This document shows positions 17,312-24,458 of a stretch of 26,308 bases of DNA, piece by piece. Each line of letters opens with the position of its first letter. Position 1 is the first letter of the stretch. A program made the position numbers and the translations under genes. Source of the stretch: Ferruginibacter sp. (lineage in GTDB: Bacteria; Bacteroidota; Bacteroidia; Chitinophagales; Chitinophagaceae); contig JANXOQ010000040.1 in assembly GCA_025357775.1 (NCBI GenBank), positions 1 through 26,308 of the forward strand, written 5' to 3'. Under the pieces are notes generated by a model, which saw nothing but the letters and a program-made list of their open reading frames with translations, was not told where the DNA came from and searched no databases.

Positions 17312-17515
17312 ATGACACAATTTCGATACTATTTGGGTGTCAAGCTGTGCCTCTTAAAGCTGGTCTGCTTAAACGAACAAGCCTTCGATAAGTTCAGGGT
17401 GACATTTGAATAAATTGAAAGCAATTTTTTTGTAAATTGTATCGTTAGTATCAGCTTGTACAACCAGTTATGTTATAGCAAACCCGCCTTCAACTTTCGC
17501 CTTTGGCGGAGATAT
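17312..17515. repeat. Decayed intergenic repeat cluster
   Basis: The 266-bp gap after the rhodanese gene holds GCCTTCGATAAGTTCAGGGT (17381-17400) followed by GACA. This is close to the CCTTCGACAAGCTCAGG-TGACA palindromic repeat that is widespread in Bacteroidota. TGACAC and GTGTCA form a 6-bp inverted pair to its left. CGCCTTTGGCGG near 17500 is a short palindromic motif also common in such repeats. Several mismatches show the copy is old. Family membership is from memory. Confidence 0.45.
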
Positions 17516-17540
17516 TTTAATAATTATAAGTTTTACCTTT

Positions 17541-18329
17541 TTGAATCCCACCATACTCTATATCATTATCGGTTACATTGTACTCTTTGCAGTAATATAT
17601 TTTATACAAGAACGTGTAATTTTTAAACCCGAAAAACTAAAGCAAGATTTTAAGTATGCTTATGATGCCCCATTTGAAGAATTGTTCTTTGATGTAGAAC
17701 CAGGAGTACGAATAAATGGATTGCATTTTTATGTAAAAAAACCATTAGGTTTGGTACTATATTTTCATGGCAATAGTAGAAGTATAAAAGGATGGGCAAA
17801 GTATGCCAAAGACTTTTATAGATACCAATACGATGTACTGCTTGTAGACTATAGAGGTTTTGGAAAAAGCACAGGTAAGCGCAGCGAAAAAGATATGCTT
17901 ACAGATATGCAATTTGTGTACGATACCCTAGCGGTGCAATATGCAGAGCATCATATTATAGTATATGGACGAAGCCTAGGTAGCGGTTTTGCTGCCAAGC
18001 TTGCAAGCGATAATAAACCTAGGTATTTAATTTTAGACGCCCCATATTTTAATTTTGCAAAATCAATGGAGCGTTTTATACCTATTTTGCCGATGAAATA
18101 TTTATTAAATTATCAACTTCGAACAGATAAATGGATAACTCATGTAAACTGCCATACATACATTATACATGGTACAAAAGATTGGTTAATACCAATTATT
18201 AATAGTGAGCGTTTGCAAGCATTAAATCCTAAAAAAATAACGCTGCTGCGCATAAAAGGTGGAGGGCATAATAACCTACCATCCTATAACGAATATCATA
18301 ATTTACTAAGAGATATTTTACAATACTAA
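17541..18329 (+). CDS. Membrane-anchored alpha/beta hydrolase (BEM46/ABHD13-like), first of a pair
   Basis: A 262-residue serine hydrolase. An N-terminal hydrophobic helix (about 4-22) anchors it, followed by the IFKPEKL segment typical of the BEM46/ABHD13-17 group. The oxyanion-region HGN lies at about 76-78 and DYRGFGKSTG at 103-112. The nucleophile elbow GRSLGSG has Ser145; acid Asp214 is in HGTKDWLIP and His243 in GGGHNNL, so the triad is complete. The start is a TTG, since no ATG precedes the membrane helix; the assignment rests on keeping that helix. It lies 11 bp before a paralogous gene. The substrate is unknown; relatives act on acylated proteins or lipids. Confidence 0.88.
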   Translation: MNPTILYIIIGYIVLFAVIYFIQERVIFKPEKLKQDFKYAYDAPFEELFFDVEPGVRINGLHFYVKKPLGLVLYFHGNSRSIKGWAKYAKDFYRYQYDVLLVDYRGFGKSTGKRSEKDMLTDMQFVYDTLAVQYAEHHIIVYGRSLGSGFAAKLASDNKPRYLILDAPYFNFAKSMERFIPILPMKYLLNYQLRTDKWITHVNCHTYIIHGTKDWLIPIINSERLQALNPKKITLLRIKGGGHNNLPSYNEYHNLLRDILQY

Positions 18330-18340
18330 TTTATTTGTAC

Positions 18341-19153
18341 ATGACATTTAATAAAAAAAAAATATATCGTTGGGTAAAAAGGATTGCAATTTTATATGTA
18401 ACTGTTGGTATTGGATTATTTGTATTTCAACAAAAGTTTATTTTGCATCCTACAAAACTAGCTCATAATTATACCTTTAAGTTTGATAGTAAATTTGAAG
18501 AAATAAATATACCATTTAATGATACAGATACCCTGAATCTGATAAAATTTCTACCACCAGATACTATAAGAAAAGGCGTTGTAATCTACTACCATGGCAA
18601 CATGAATAATGTAGAACACTATGCAGGTTTTACAAAACCATTTACCAGCAAAGGCTATGAAGTATGGATGGAAGATTACCCAAGTTTTGGAAAAAGTACA
18701 GGAAAAATAACTGAGCAGAAATTATACCAACAAGCCATGCAAGTAAAAAAAATGGCTAATGAAAAATTTAGTAATGATAGCATTATACTTTACGGAAAGT
18801 CATTAGGTACAGGTATTGCCGCTTATGTGGCTCGTAATACAAAAGCAAAAATGCTCATTTTGGAAACCCCTTATTATAGCATACCTGCACTATTCAATTG
18901 CTATGCGCCTATATATCCAACAACAGCAATGGCTACTTTTAAAATACCTACGTATGAGTATATACAAAACGTAAAATATCAAATTACCATTTTTCATGGC
19001 ACTAGTGATGGAGTAATTCCTTACAGCTCTTCTTTAAAGTTAAAAGCATTTTTAAAGCCTACAGATACATACATTACTATACCAAATGCTGACCACATAA
19101 ATATTAATAAAACTAAATTGTATTTAACTAAAATTGATAGCCTATTAAAATAA
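18341..19153 (+). CDS. Membrane-anchored alpha/beta hydrolase, second of a tandem pair
   Basis: About 270 residues, clearly paralogous to the upstream gene. It has an N-terminal anchor (about 13-29) then FILHPTKL, matching IFKPEKL in the first copy. Next come YYHGNMNN, DYPSFGKSTG and nucleophile elbow GKSLGTG (Ser154 counted from the ATG at 18341), with Asp223 in HGTSDGVIP and His252 in NADHININ. Another reading from a TTG at 18335 adds two residues. The two genes are probably co-transcribed, and sequence divergence between them is large, so the duplication is old or they were acquired separately. The stop codon directly abuts the stop codon of the convergent methyltransferase gene. Confidence 0.88.
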   Translation: MTFNKKKIYRWVKRIAILYVTVGIGLFVFQQKFILHPTKLAHNYTFKFDSKFEEINIPFNDTDTLNLIKFLPPDTIRKGVVIYYHGNMNNVEHYAGFTKPFTSKGYEVWMEDYPSFGKSTGKITEQKLYQQAMQVKKMANEKFSNDSIILYGKSLGTGIAAYVARNTKAKMLILETPYYSIPALFNCYAPIYPTTAMATFKIPTYEYIQNVKYQITIFHGTSDGVIPYSSSLKLKAFLKPTDTYITIPNADHININKTKLYLTKIDSLLK

Positions 19154-20320
19154 TTATAAGCATGTAAATACAGCTACAAACATTGTATCTGCTTGCATAT
19201 CGTATCCTTTTAGATATTCCTTATGCAATAAATTAAAATTTTCATTTTGTTGTAAATATTCTACCACTTCCTCATTTTCTTTTTTAAAAACGGAGCAAGT
19301 AATATAAAAAAACAAGCCTCCTTTTTTAAGTTGTTGGATAGCATTACTTGCGATACTTTTTTGTAGAGCAACAAATTCTATTATACTTTTTTTATTAAAA
19401 AATGCAAGTTGCTCTGGCGTACGAGCCCATGTACCACTTCCTGTACAAGGAGCATCGCAAATAATAATATCATATTCTTTTTTAATCGAAATGTTTTCAC
19501 ACTTACTCATATCTACAGAGGAGGTATGATAATTTTTTATGCCTGCATCTTTAAAACGAGCTTTCAAATTATTTAAAATAGATGGGCGAATATCTGAAAC
19601 TTTCAAATCTATATTTCCCTTTAAAATATCAAATATTAATATAGATTTACCACCACTAGCGGCACAACAATCCCACACTTTAGGGAGCTTTGGCAAAATA
19701 TTAATTTCATTTTTTATATAATTAAATACCCTTTGAGAGTTATAATCTTGTACGACTACTTCTTTATTTAAAATTAATATTTCATCTATTTTAGTTGTTT
19801 GGGGCAATGCTATACAATTATCAGCAATTACTTCAAATACTATATTTGCATTTTTTAATTTTACATACACTATTTCTTTTTTACCCACACGTATTCGCAA
19901 GAAAAATAAAGGCTGTTTCAAAAACGAGTAAGCAAAATTATCAAAGTCAATATCGGCTCCAAGTTCTTCCAAAAAAGGGAAAATATGTTTTGGATTTATT
20001 CCTTGCAAAACACATTTTTCTTGTATAGGTAAATGTATTTGCTCATTTAAATCGGGAGCCAATGCTTCTAAAACTTTATTGGAGGTATTGCTACACAGAA
20101 AAGTCGCTATGATTATTCTTTCCTCAGTTATTTTATTTTTAAGTGCATTACCAAGTCTGTAATAATTATAACAAAGTGATGTTATACTTTTCCTATCCTT
20201 TGAACCAAATTTTTTATTAGCGGCGAAGCTTCTTTTTAAGTGATGCATCAATGGCTCACCTTGCTTGGCAGTTTCTATTATTTTTATAGCAGAAGTTATG
20301 TGAGAGTGGAAGTAGCTCAA
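19154..20320 (-). CDS. RsmB/NSUN family RNA m5C methyltransferase
   Basis: A 388-residue SAM-dependent methyltransferase, most similar to 16S rRNA (cytosine-C5) methyltransferase RsmB. The N-terminal 130 residues are helical and NusB-like in character. A PUA-like/ferredoxin segment follows, with SAM motif I at WDCCAASGGKS (216-226). Motif IV is ICDAPCTGSGTWARTPE (287-303, with Cys292) and motif VI is YITCSVFKKENEEVV (339-353, with the catalytic Cys342). Both cysteines of the NSUN mechanism are present. It probably methylates a cytosine of 16S rRNA, but the exact position is inference. It is transcribed alone, and its stop codon touches that of the second hydrolase. Confidence 0.9.
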   Translation of the reverse strand: MSYFHSHITSAIKIIETAKQGEPLMHHLKRSFAANKKFGSKDRKSITSLCYNYYRLGNALKNKITEERIIIATFLCSNTSNKVLEALAPDLNEQIHLPIQEKCVLQGINPKHIFPFLEELGADIDFDNFAYSFLKQPLFFLRIRVGKKEIVYVKLKNANIVFEVIADNCIALPQTTKIDEILILNKEVVVQDYNSQRVFNYIKNEINILPKLPKVWDCCAASGGKSILIFDILKGNIDLKVSDIRPSILNNLKARFKDAGIKNYHTSSVDMSKCENISIKKEYDIIICDAPCTGSGTWARTPEQLAFFNKKSIIEFVALQKSIASNAIQQLKKGGLFFYITCSVFKKENEEVVEYLQQNENFNLLHKEYLKGYDMQADTMFVAVFTCL

Positions 20321-20854
20321 GGGTTAATTTTTGGGTAAAAATAAGTAGTATTAAAATTGATTTCTATATTTTTATTGACAGTAGTTTTATGACAATTTAA
20401 ATAAAGCCAAAAGATATTGATGTTTGTAACAATACAACTTTCATAAATTTTGAAAAGTTAGATAAAAATAATTCAGAATTCTTCAACCTCAAAAAATGGA
20501 TGTATTTACAAAATAAAAAATATGGATATCATTTTATGGGAATAAATAAAAGTATATTTAAAATGAAACAAAATTGTGTCATTCTAAAAAGGTAAATGTC
20601 AATAAAAAATTACCACACGGTTTGATTTAGAATAAAATTTTTAAAAAATTTCTTAGAAAGATTTTTCCGCAATACTTGGTATAAAAGAAAAATAACTACA
20701 GCGATAGGAAGCTGTTAAATAACCATTTGTAAGTTTTATGATATTACTTTATTTTGTAGAAAAACATATTTAGAAATAATATTCTCTATAAAAAATGCAT
20801 AGATATTTCTTAATTTACATGTTTATATATTTTCTCATTTTCTCATTTTTAAAA
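20321..20854. other. Long AT-rich gap upstream of holB with a startless open frame
   Basis: Between the methyltransferase and holB no gene with a normal start is visible. A plus-strand frame from 20401 to the stop at 20593-20595 stays open for 64 codons and reads like protein (KLDKNNSEFFNLKKW and later NKKYGYHFMG). It has no ATG, GTG or TTG before its middle, so it may be a gene remnant. The right part holds the probable holB promoter and leader. Confidence 0.45.
20726..20756 (+). promoter_or_regulatory. Promoter candidate for holB
   Basis: TTTG (20726-20729) and TTATTTTG (20749-20756) are separated by 19 bp. The first box is a perfect match to the Bacteroidota -33 element and the second differs by one base from TAnnTTTG. 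The predicted leader to the ATG at 20855 would be about 90 nt. Confidence 0.4.
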
Positions 20855-22075
20855 ATGCAATTCTCCCAAGTTATAGGACAAGTCGATTTAAAAATCCATC
20901 TCACCCGTATGATACAGCAAAACAGGCTTAGCCATGCGTTGTTGTTTTTGGGCAAAGAAGGCAGTGGCGGTTTGCCATTGGCGCTTGCATTTGCACAATT
21001 CATTACTTGCGAAAAAAATCCATTACAAGCCAGCAGAAAAAAAGCTGCCACACAATTAGCAGGAGTATCTTTATTTGGCGAAGAACCCACTGCTGAAATC
21101 GAAGAAAAAGATTTTACAGATGCTTGTGGTGTGTGCGCTGCCTGTACAAAAGCTACAAAACTAATTCATCCTGATATACATTATTGCTACCCAGTAATTC
21201 CACGAAAAAGTGGTGATAAACCAATTAGCATTGACTATGTTGTAGAGTGGAGAGACTTTGTAAACAAAACGCCTTACGGTAATAATTTTGATTGGTTGCA
21301 AAGTATTAATGCAGAAAATAAACAAGGCAATATCACATCTGATGAGTGCAACGATATCATCAGAAAAATGAGTCTTAAAAGTTTTGAAAGTGCGTATAAA
21401 ATTCTTATAATTTGGATGCCCGAAATGCTTGGCAAAAACGGAAATAAATTATTAAAATTAATAGAGGAACCACCACCCGATACCTTATTTATTTTAGTAG
21501 CAGAAAATGAAACACTTATTTTACCAACCATTTTATCTCGTACCCAACTAATAAAAATTCCTATATTAACGCCTGCGGATATTGCAAGTGCATTGGCAAA
21601 TAATCAAGGAACGCCTAGCCATAAAGCTGCACAAATAGCTAGCACATCCGAAGGTAATTACCACGAAGCGCTGCAACAATTGCAACATACCGAGGATGAT
21701 TACGAGGTTTTGCTGAGAGATTGGCTCAATAGTATCATAAAAAGTGGCCCAGCTGCGCAAGTAAAATGGATAGAAGAAGCTGCTAAACTTGGGCGTGAAA
21801 AACAAAAGCAATTCTTGAAATATTTTACCCATATTTTGCAACAAAGCATTCGCTTAAGTGTAATGCCAGTGCAAGATACAGAGGCTGCTAATGTAGATTT
21901 TGCTATGCGTTTTAATAAGTTGTGCGGCATAGAGCAGCTGCAAGCTATTGCAGAAGAATTAGATAAAGCCGCCTATTATATTGAACGAAATGCTAATGCA
22001 AAAATGCTTTTTCATGCTCTCACCATCCGATTATATCATATTATTAGCAACAAATCGTTAATTTTGATACGATAG
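20855..22075 (+). CDS. holB: DNA polymerase III subunit delta'
   Basis: An AAA+-like clamp-loader subunit that helps load the sliding clamp. Starting at ATG 20855 (MQFSQVIGQ) it has 406 residues; a longer reading from 20795 adds a hydrophobic stretch (MHRYFLIYMFIYFLIF) that is not typical of the family and probably is leader DNA. The P-loop position reads GKEGSGGLP, lacking the Walker Lys, as expected for non-hydrolysing delta'. A zinc module is formed by Cys52 with Cys91, Cys94 and Cys97 (CGVCAAC). The gap between the first and second Cys is about 30 residues longer than in E. coli. MLGKNGNKLLKLIEEPPPDT and LSRTQ are the classic sensor region. It is followed by the toxin-antitoxin pair and ricT. 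Confidence 0.93.
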   Translation: MQFSQVIGQVDLKIHLTRMIQQNRLSHALLFLGKEGSGGLPLALAFAQFITCEKNPLQASRKKAATQLAGVSLFGEEPTAEIEEKDFTDACGVCAACTKATKLIHPDIHYCYPVIPRKSGDKPISIDYVVEWRDFVNKTPYGNNFDWLQSINAENKQGNITSDECNDIIRKMSLKSFESAYKILIIWMPEMLGKNGNKLLKLIEEPPPDTLFILVAENETLILPTILSRTQLIKIPILTPADIASALANNQGTPSHKAAQIASTSEGNYHEALQQLQHTEDDYEVLLRDWLNSIIKSGPAAQVKWIEEAAKLGREKQKQFLKYFTHILQQSIRLSVMPVQDTEAANVDFAMRFNKLCGIEQLQAIAEELDKAAYYIERNANAKMLFHALTIRLYHIISNKSLILIR

Positions 22076-22083
22076 GTAAAAAA

Positions 22084-22105
22084 CAAATTTTTCAAATTTG
22101 ATTTT
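22084..22105 (+). terminator. Weak hairpin after holB
   Basis: CAAATTT (22084-22090) pairs with AAATTTG (22094-22100) around a 3-nt loop, followed by ATTTTTG. It is immediately past the holB stop codon. The stem is all A-T apart from one pair, so termination is likely inefficient. Confidence 0.35.
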
Positions 22106-22159
22106 TGTTGACCAAACAAAGAAGCAGCAATATTGAGCTTCGGTGGCAATTGTTATTTG

Positions 22160-22194
22160 TTCTTTTTTTCTTTTTGGGGAAAAGAAAAAAAGAA
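22160..22194. repeat. Perfect 15-bp polypurine/polypyrimidine inverted repeat
   Basis: TTCTTTTTTTCTTTT (22160-22174) and AAAAGAAAAAAAGAA (22180-22194) are perfect reverse complements around TGGGG. All pyrimidines are on one side and all purines on the other. It lies between holB and the toxin-antitoxin pair. It may be a terminator-like structure or one copy of a dispersed repeat; no U run follows on the plus strand. Confidence 0.75.
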
Positions 22195-22313
22195 TCACAT
22201 TTCATCCTTGGTACTACTATTTAGCTTTTCCCACGTAGTATGGCAAATTAGAGTTGCTATAACAAATGTGAAAAGTTTTTTACAGAAAATATTTAACCTA
22301 TAAAATTAAAAAT

Positions 22314-22511
22314 ATGCAAACATTACTTATAGAAATCGAATCACCATCAAAAGCAAAAGAATTAACTTCTATGCTTTCTTCTATGAATTTTGTAAAAAAA
22401 GTTTCATCAATAAATAAAAAAAAGGAGTTGATTTCAGCATTGCAAGAGCATGAAATAATAAAGGCTTCAATTGTGAAAAACAAAAACAAAGCATTTGCAA
22501 AGTATTTGTAA
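22314..22511 (+). CDS. Putative antitoxin of a type II toxin-antitoxin pair
   Basis: A 65-residue, lysine-rich, mainly helical protein encoded directly before a PemK/MazF-like toxin gene. The two genes overlap by one base (TAATG), as is usual for co-translated antitoxin-toxin pairs. The N-terminal MQTLLIEIESPSKAKELTSML suggests a short beta strand followed by a helix, as in small Bacteroidota antitoxins. The C-terminal HEIIKASIVKNKNKAFAKYL is basic. I cannot name its DNA-binding fold, so the role comes from its position. Expected function: to neutralise the toxin and repress the operon. Confidence 0.6.
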   Translation: MQTLLIEIESPSKAKELTSMLSSMNFVKKVSSINKKKELISALQEHEIIKASIVKNKNKAFAKYL

Positions 22512-22843
22512 TGAAAGTAAGTCAAAGAGATATCGTAGAGTTAAACTTTGAATTACCAAATGGCAAATTTAAAAATCATCCTGCCTTAGTAATATCAAAC
22601 CAAAATATTTTGGAAGCTGAAGATATTTTTTATGCAGTTATGATTTCTACGAAAGAATATAATGATGAATTTACTTTTGAGTTAACAAATACAATGCTTT
22701 CAAAACCATTAATAAAAAAGTCTTTTATAAAATGTCAATTAATTCAATCATACACAATTAATGAAGTTATTTCAAAAATATCATCTGTAAAACCTTCATA
22801 CTTTGAAGAAATAAAGCAAGTTATTTTTGAAACAGTTTTTTAA
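22511..22843 (+). CDS. PemK/MazF family toxin (mRNA interferase-like)
   Basis: This 110-residue protein has the PemK-type beginning QRDIVELNFELPNGKFKNHPALVISN, with the hydrophobic HPALVIS strand that corresponds to RPVLVIS in MazF. It continues with strands AVMISTKEYN and SFIKCQLIQSYTIN, where MazF proteins carry the S/C-K-x-xQ-IR core. Such toxins are ribosome-independent or ribosome-associated endoribonucleases. The sequence is more divergent than typical MazF, so activity is inferred. It overlaps its partner gene by one base. The pair sits between holB and ricT, two housekeeping genes, consistent with an insertion. Confidence 0.75.
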   Translation: MKVSQRDIVELNFELPNGKFKNHPALVISNQNILEAEDIFYAVMISTKEYNDEFTFELTNTMLSKPLIKKSFIKCQLIQSYTINEVISKISSVKPSYFEEIKQVIFETVF

Positions 22844-22880
22844 TTATTTTTATGACTAATAAATAATTATTGAAATTTAT

Positions 22881-22896
22881 AAACTAGCAATAGTTT
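22881..22896 (+). terminator. Small hairpin with GCAA loop after the toxin gene
   Basis: AAACTA and TAGTTT form a perfect 6-bp stem around GCAA, a GNRA-type tetraloop, followed by GTTTGG. It lies about 40 bp past the toxin stop codon. The tail has few consecutive T, so it may be a weak terminator or mRNA-stabilising end. Confidence 0.3.
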
Positions 22897-22930
22897 GTTT
22901 GGAAAGGGAAAATTTATTTTTTTAATAATC

Positions 22931-22953
22931 ATCTCACTAAAAAAGTGTGAGAT
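22931..22953 (+). promoter_or_regulatory. Leader hairpin immediately upstream of ricT
   Basis: ATCTCAC (22931-22937) pairs perfectly with GTGAGAT (22947-22953). The structure ends 14 nt before the ricT ATG at 22968 and overlaps the upstream GTG (22947) that could be misread as the start. It may shape ribosome access; no known riboswitch is recognised. Confidence 0.4.
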
Positions 22954-22967
22954 TCAAAATATATAAT

Positions 22968-24353
22968 ATGGCTTGTGGAAGTTGCGGAACAGGAGTACCA
23001 GGCGGTTGTCAAAGTAAGGGCAGTTGTAGCACGGGAGCTTGTAATAGAATGAATGTACACGATTGGTTAGCAAACTTACCCTTTGCCGACCCCGAAAGTA
23101 ATTGCAGAATTGTAGAAATAAGTTTCAACAATGGCAGCAGAAAAGATTACTTTAAAAATACCACTTTACATTATTTTGAAAAAGGCGAAATGGTTGCGCT
23201 AGAAGGCGTAAATGGTTTTGATGTAGGTATGGTAAACCTTACTGGAGAGTTGGTACGACTTCAACTAAAGAAAAATAATATAGATGAAAAAAGCCCAGAC
23301 ATAAAAAAAATACTACGCCGTGCTACCGAAAGCGACCTTGCCAAAATGCAAGAAAGTAAAGATAGAGAAGCGCAAGTACTCATACGTAGCCGAGCTATGG
23401 CACGCCAGCTAAATTTAGAACTTAAAATGGCCGAGGTAGAAGTACAAGCCGATGGCAGAAAAGCCACGTTCTTTTACATTGCTGATGATAGAGTAGATTT
23501 TCGTGAGCTTATAAAATTATATGCAGGCGAGTTTAAAGTAAAAGTAGAAATGCGCCAAATAGGTGCAAGGCAAGAAGCAGGAAAAGTAGGTGGCATAGGC
23601 TCTTGCGGCCGAGAATTATGTTGTGCTACTTGGCTTACCGATTTTAAAAGTGTAAATACAAATGCTGCTCGTTATCAAAATTTAAGCATAAACCAAACAA
23701 AATTAAGTGGGCAGTGCGGTCGTTTAAAATGTTGCCTAAATTTTGAGTTAGATACGTACATGGATGCGTTGCAATTTTTCCCTACAGATGCAGATACGTT
23801 AGATACCGCAAAGGGCAGAGCATTTTTAGTAAAGAAGGATATTTTTAAAAACCTCATGTGGTATTCAATGGCAGGCGGTGGTAATCATTATCCATTATCG
23901 CTTGAAACCGTAAAAAAAATAAAAGCACAAAACCGTGATGGTATAAAACCAGAAGAGCTAGAAGTAGCAGAAATAACTACAAGCAAACCAAAAGAAATAG
24001 AACCAGAATATGCAGATATTGTAGGTCAAATTAGTTTAAGCAGCTTAGAAAAAACTACCCGCAAGCGTAGAGATAAAGAACGCAGCCAACAACAAAACCA
24101 ACAAAGGTCACCTCAACAAAACCAACAAAGGCAAGGGCAGCAAAATCAGCAACAACGAACAGCACCACAAGGAAATAATGCTTCCGTTCCAAGCCCTGCA
24201 CAAGCACCACAACAAAATAGAGGCCCACAGCAAAACCAAGGTGGCAGACTTCCACAAAATAATAACAATAGAAACAATAAAAATAGACCAGCACAAAATA
24301 GAGGCGCACAGCAACCAAAAAAAGAAGAGGGCAATAGTGAACCTAGTGCATAA
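22968..24353 (+). CDS. ricT: RicT (YaaT) family PSP1 domain protein
   Basis: About 461 residues. From ATG 22968 it begins MACGSCGTGVPGGCQSKGSC, a Cys/Gly-rich N-terminus typical of Bacteroidota RicT; the GTG at 22947 is judged not to be the start. The PSP1 domain follows (about 95-280) with VGGIGSCGRELCCATWL and LSGQCGRLKCCLNFEL, two CGR-x-(L/K)CC cysteine clusters. In Bacillus, RicT works with RicA and RicF as an iron-sulfur-containing complex aiding RNase Y processing; the Bacteroidota role is not established. The C-terminal 95 residues are highly Gln/Asn-rich with basic residues (QQNQQR repeats, NNNNRNNKNRPAQNR), probably disordered and perhaps RNA-binding. A clear terminator follows. Confidence 0.9.
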   Translation: MACGSCGTGVPGGCQSKGSCSTGACNRMNVHDWLANLPFADPESNCRIVEISFNNGSRKDYFKNTTLHYFEKGEMVALEGVNGFDVGMVNLTGELVRLQLKKNNIDEKSPDIKKILRRATESDLAKMQESKDREAQVLIRSRAMARQLNLELKMAEVEVQADGRKATFFYIADDRVDFRELIKLYAGEFKVKVEMRQIGARQEAGKVGGIGSCGRELCCATWLTDFKSVNTNAARYQNLSINQTKLSGQCGRLKCCLNFELDTYMDALQFFPTDADTLDTAKGRAFLVKKDIFKNLMWYSMAGGGNHYPLSLETVKKIKAQNRDGIKPEELEVAEITTSKPKEIEPEYADIVGQISLSSLEKTTRKRRDKERSQQQNQQRSPQQNQQRQGQQNQQQRTAPQGNNASVPSPAQAPQQNRGPQQNQGGRLPQNNNNRNNKNRPAQNRGAQQPKKEEGNSEPSA

Positions 24354-24381
24354 TTTTTTTGTTATTGCATAATTTATTTCT

Positions 24382-24421
24382 AAAGCATAATGATATTTTG
24401 TAGCATTATGCTTTTGTTTTT
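24382..24421 (+). terminator. Intrinsic terminator of ricT
   Basis: AAAGCATAATG (24382-24392) and CATTATGCTTT (24404-24414) form a perfect 11-bp stem with an 11-nt loop, followed by TGTTTTTTGG. It lies 29 bp past the ricT stop codon. Two ATG codons in frame with the downstream nuclease gene (24390 and 24408) fall inside the hairpin. Confidence 0.8.
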
Positions 24422-24458
24422 TGGCACTAAAAAAAATAAAATATTAATTATAATTACA

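Noticed and set aside
20795..20854. Extended N-terminus of holB with a membrane-like segment
   Set aside because: MQFSQVIGQ at 20855 matches where delta' proteins begin; the upstream hydrophobic residues are what AT-rich leader DNA would encode.
24055..24334. Several minus-strand open frames at the end of ricT
   Set aside because: They mirror the Gln/Asn-rich repeat tail, which keeps other frames open by composition alone.
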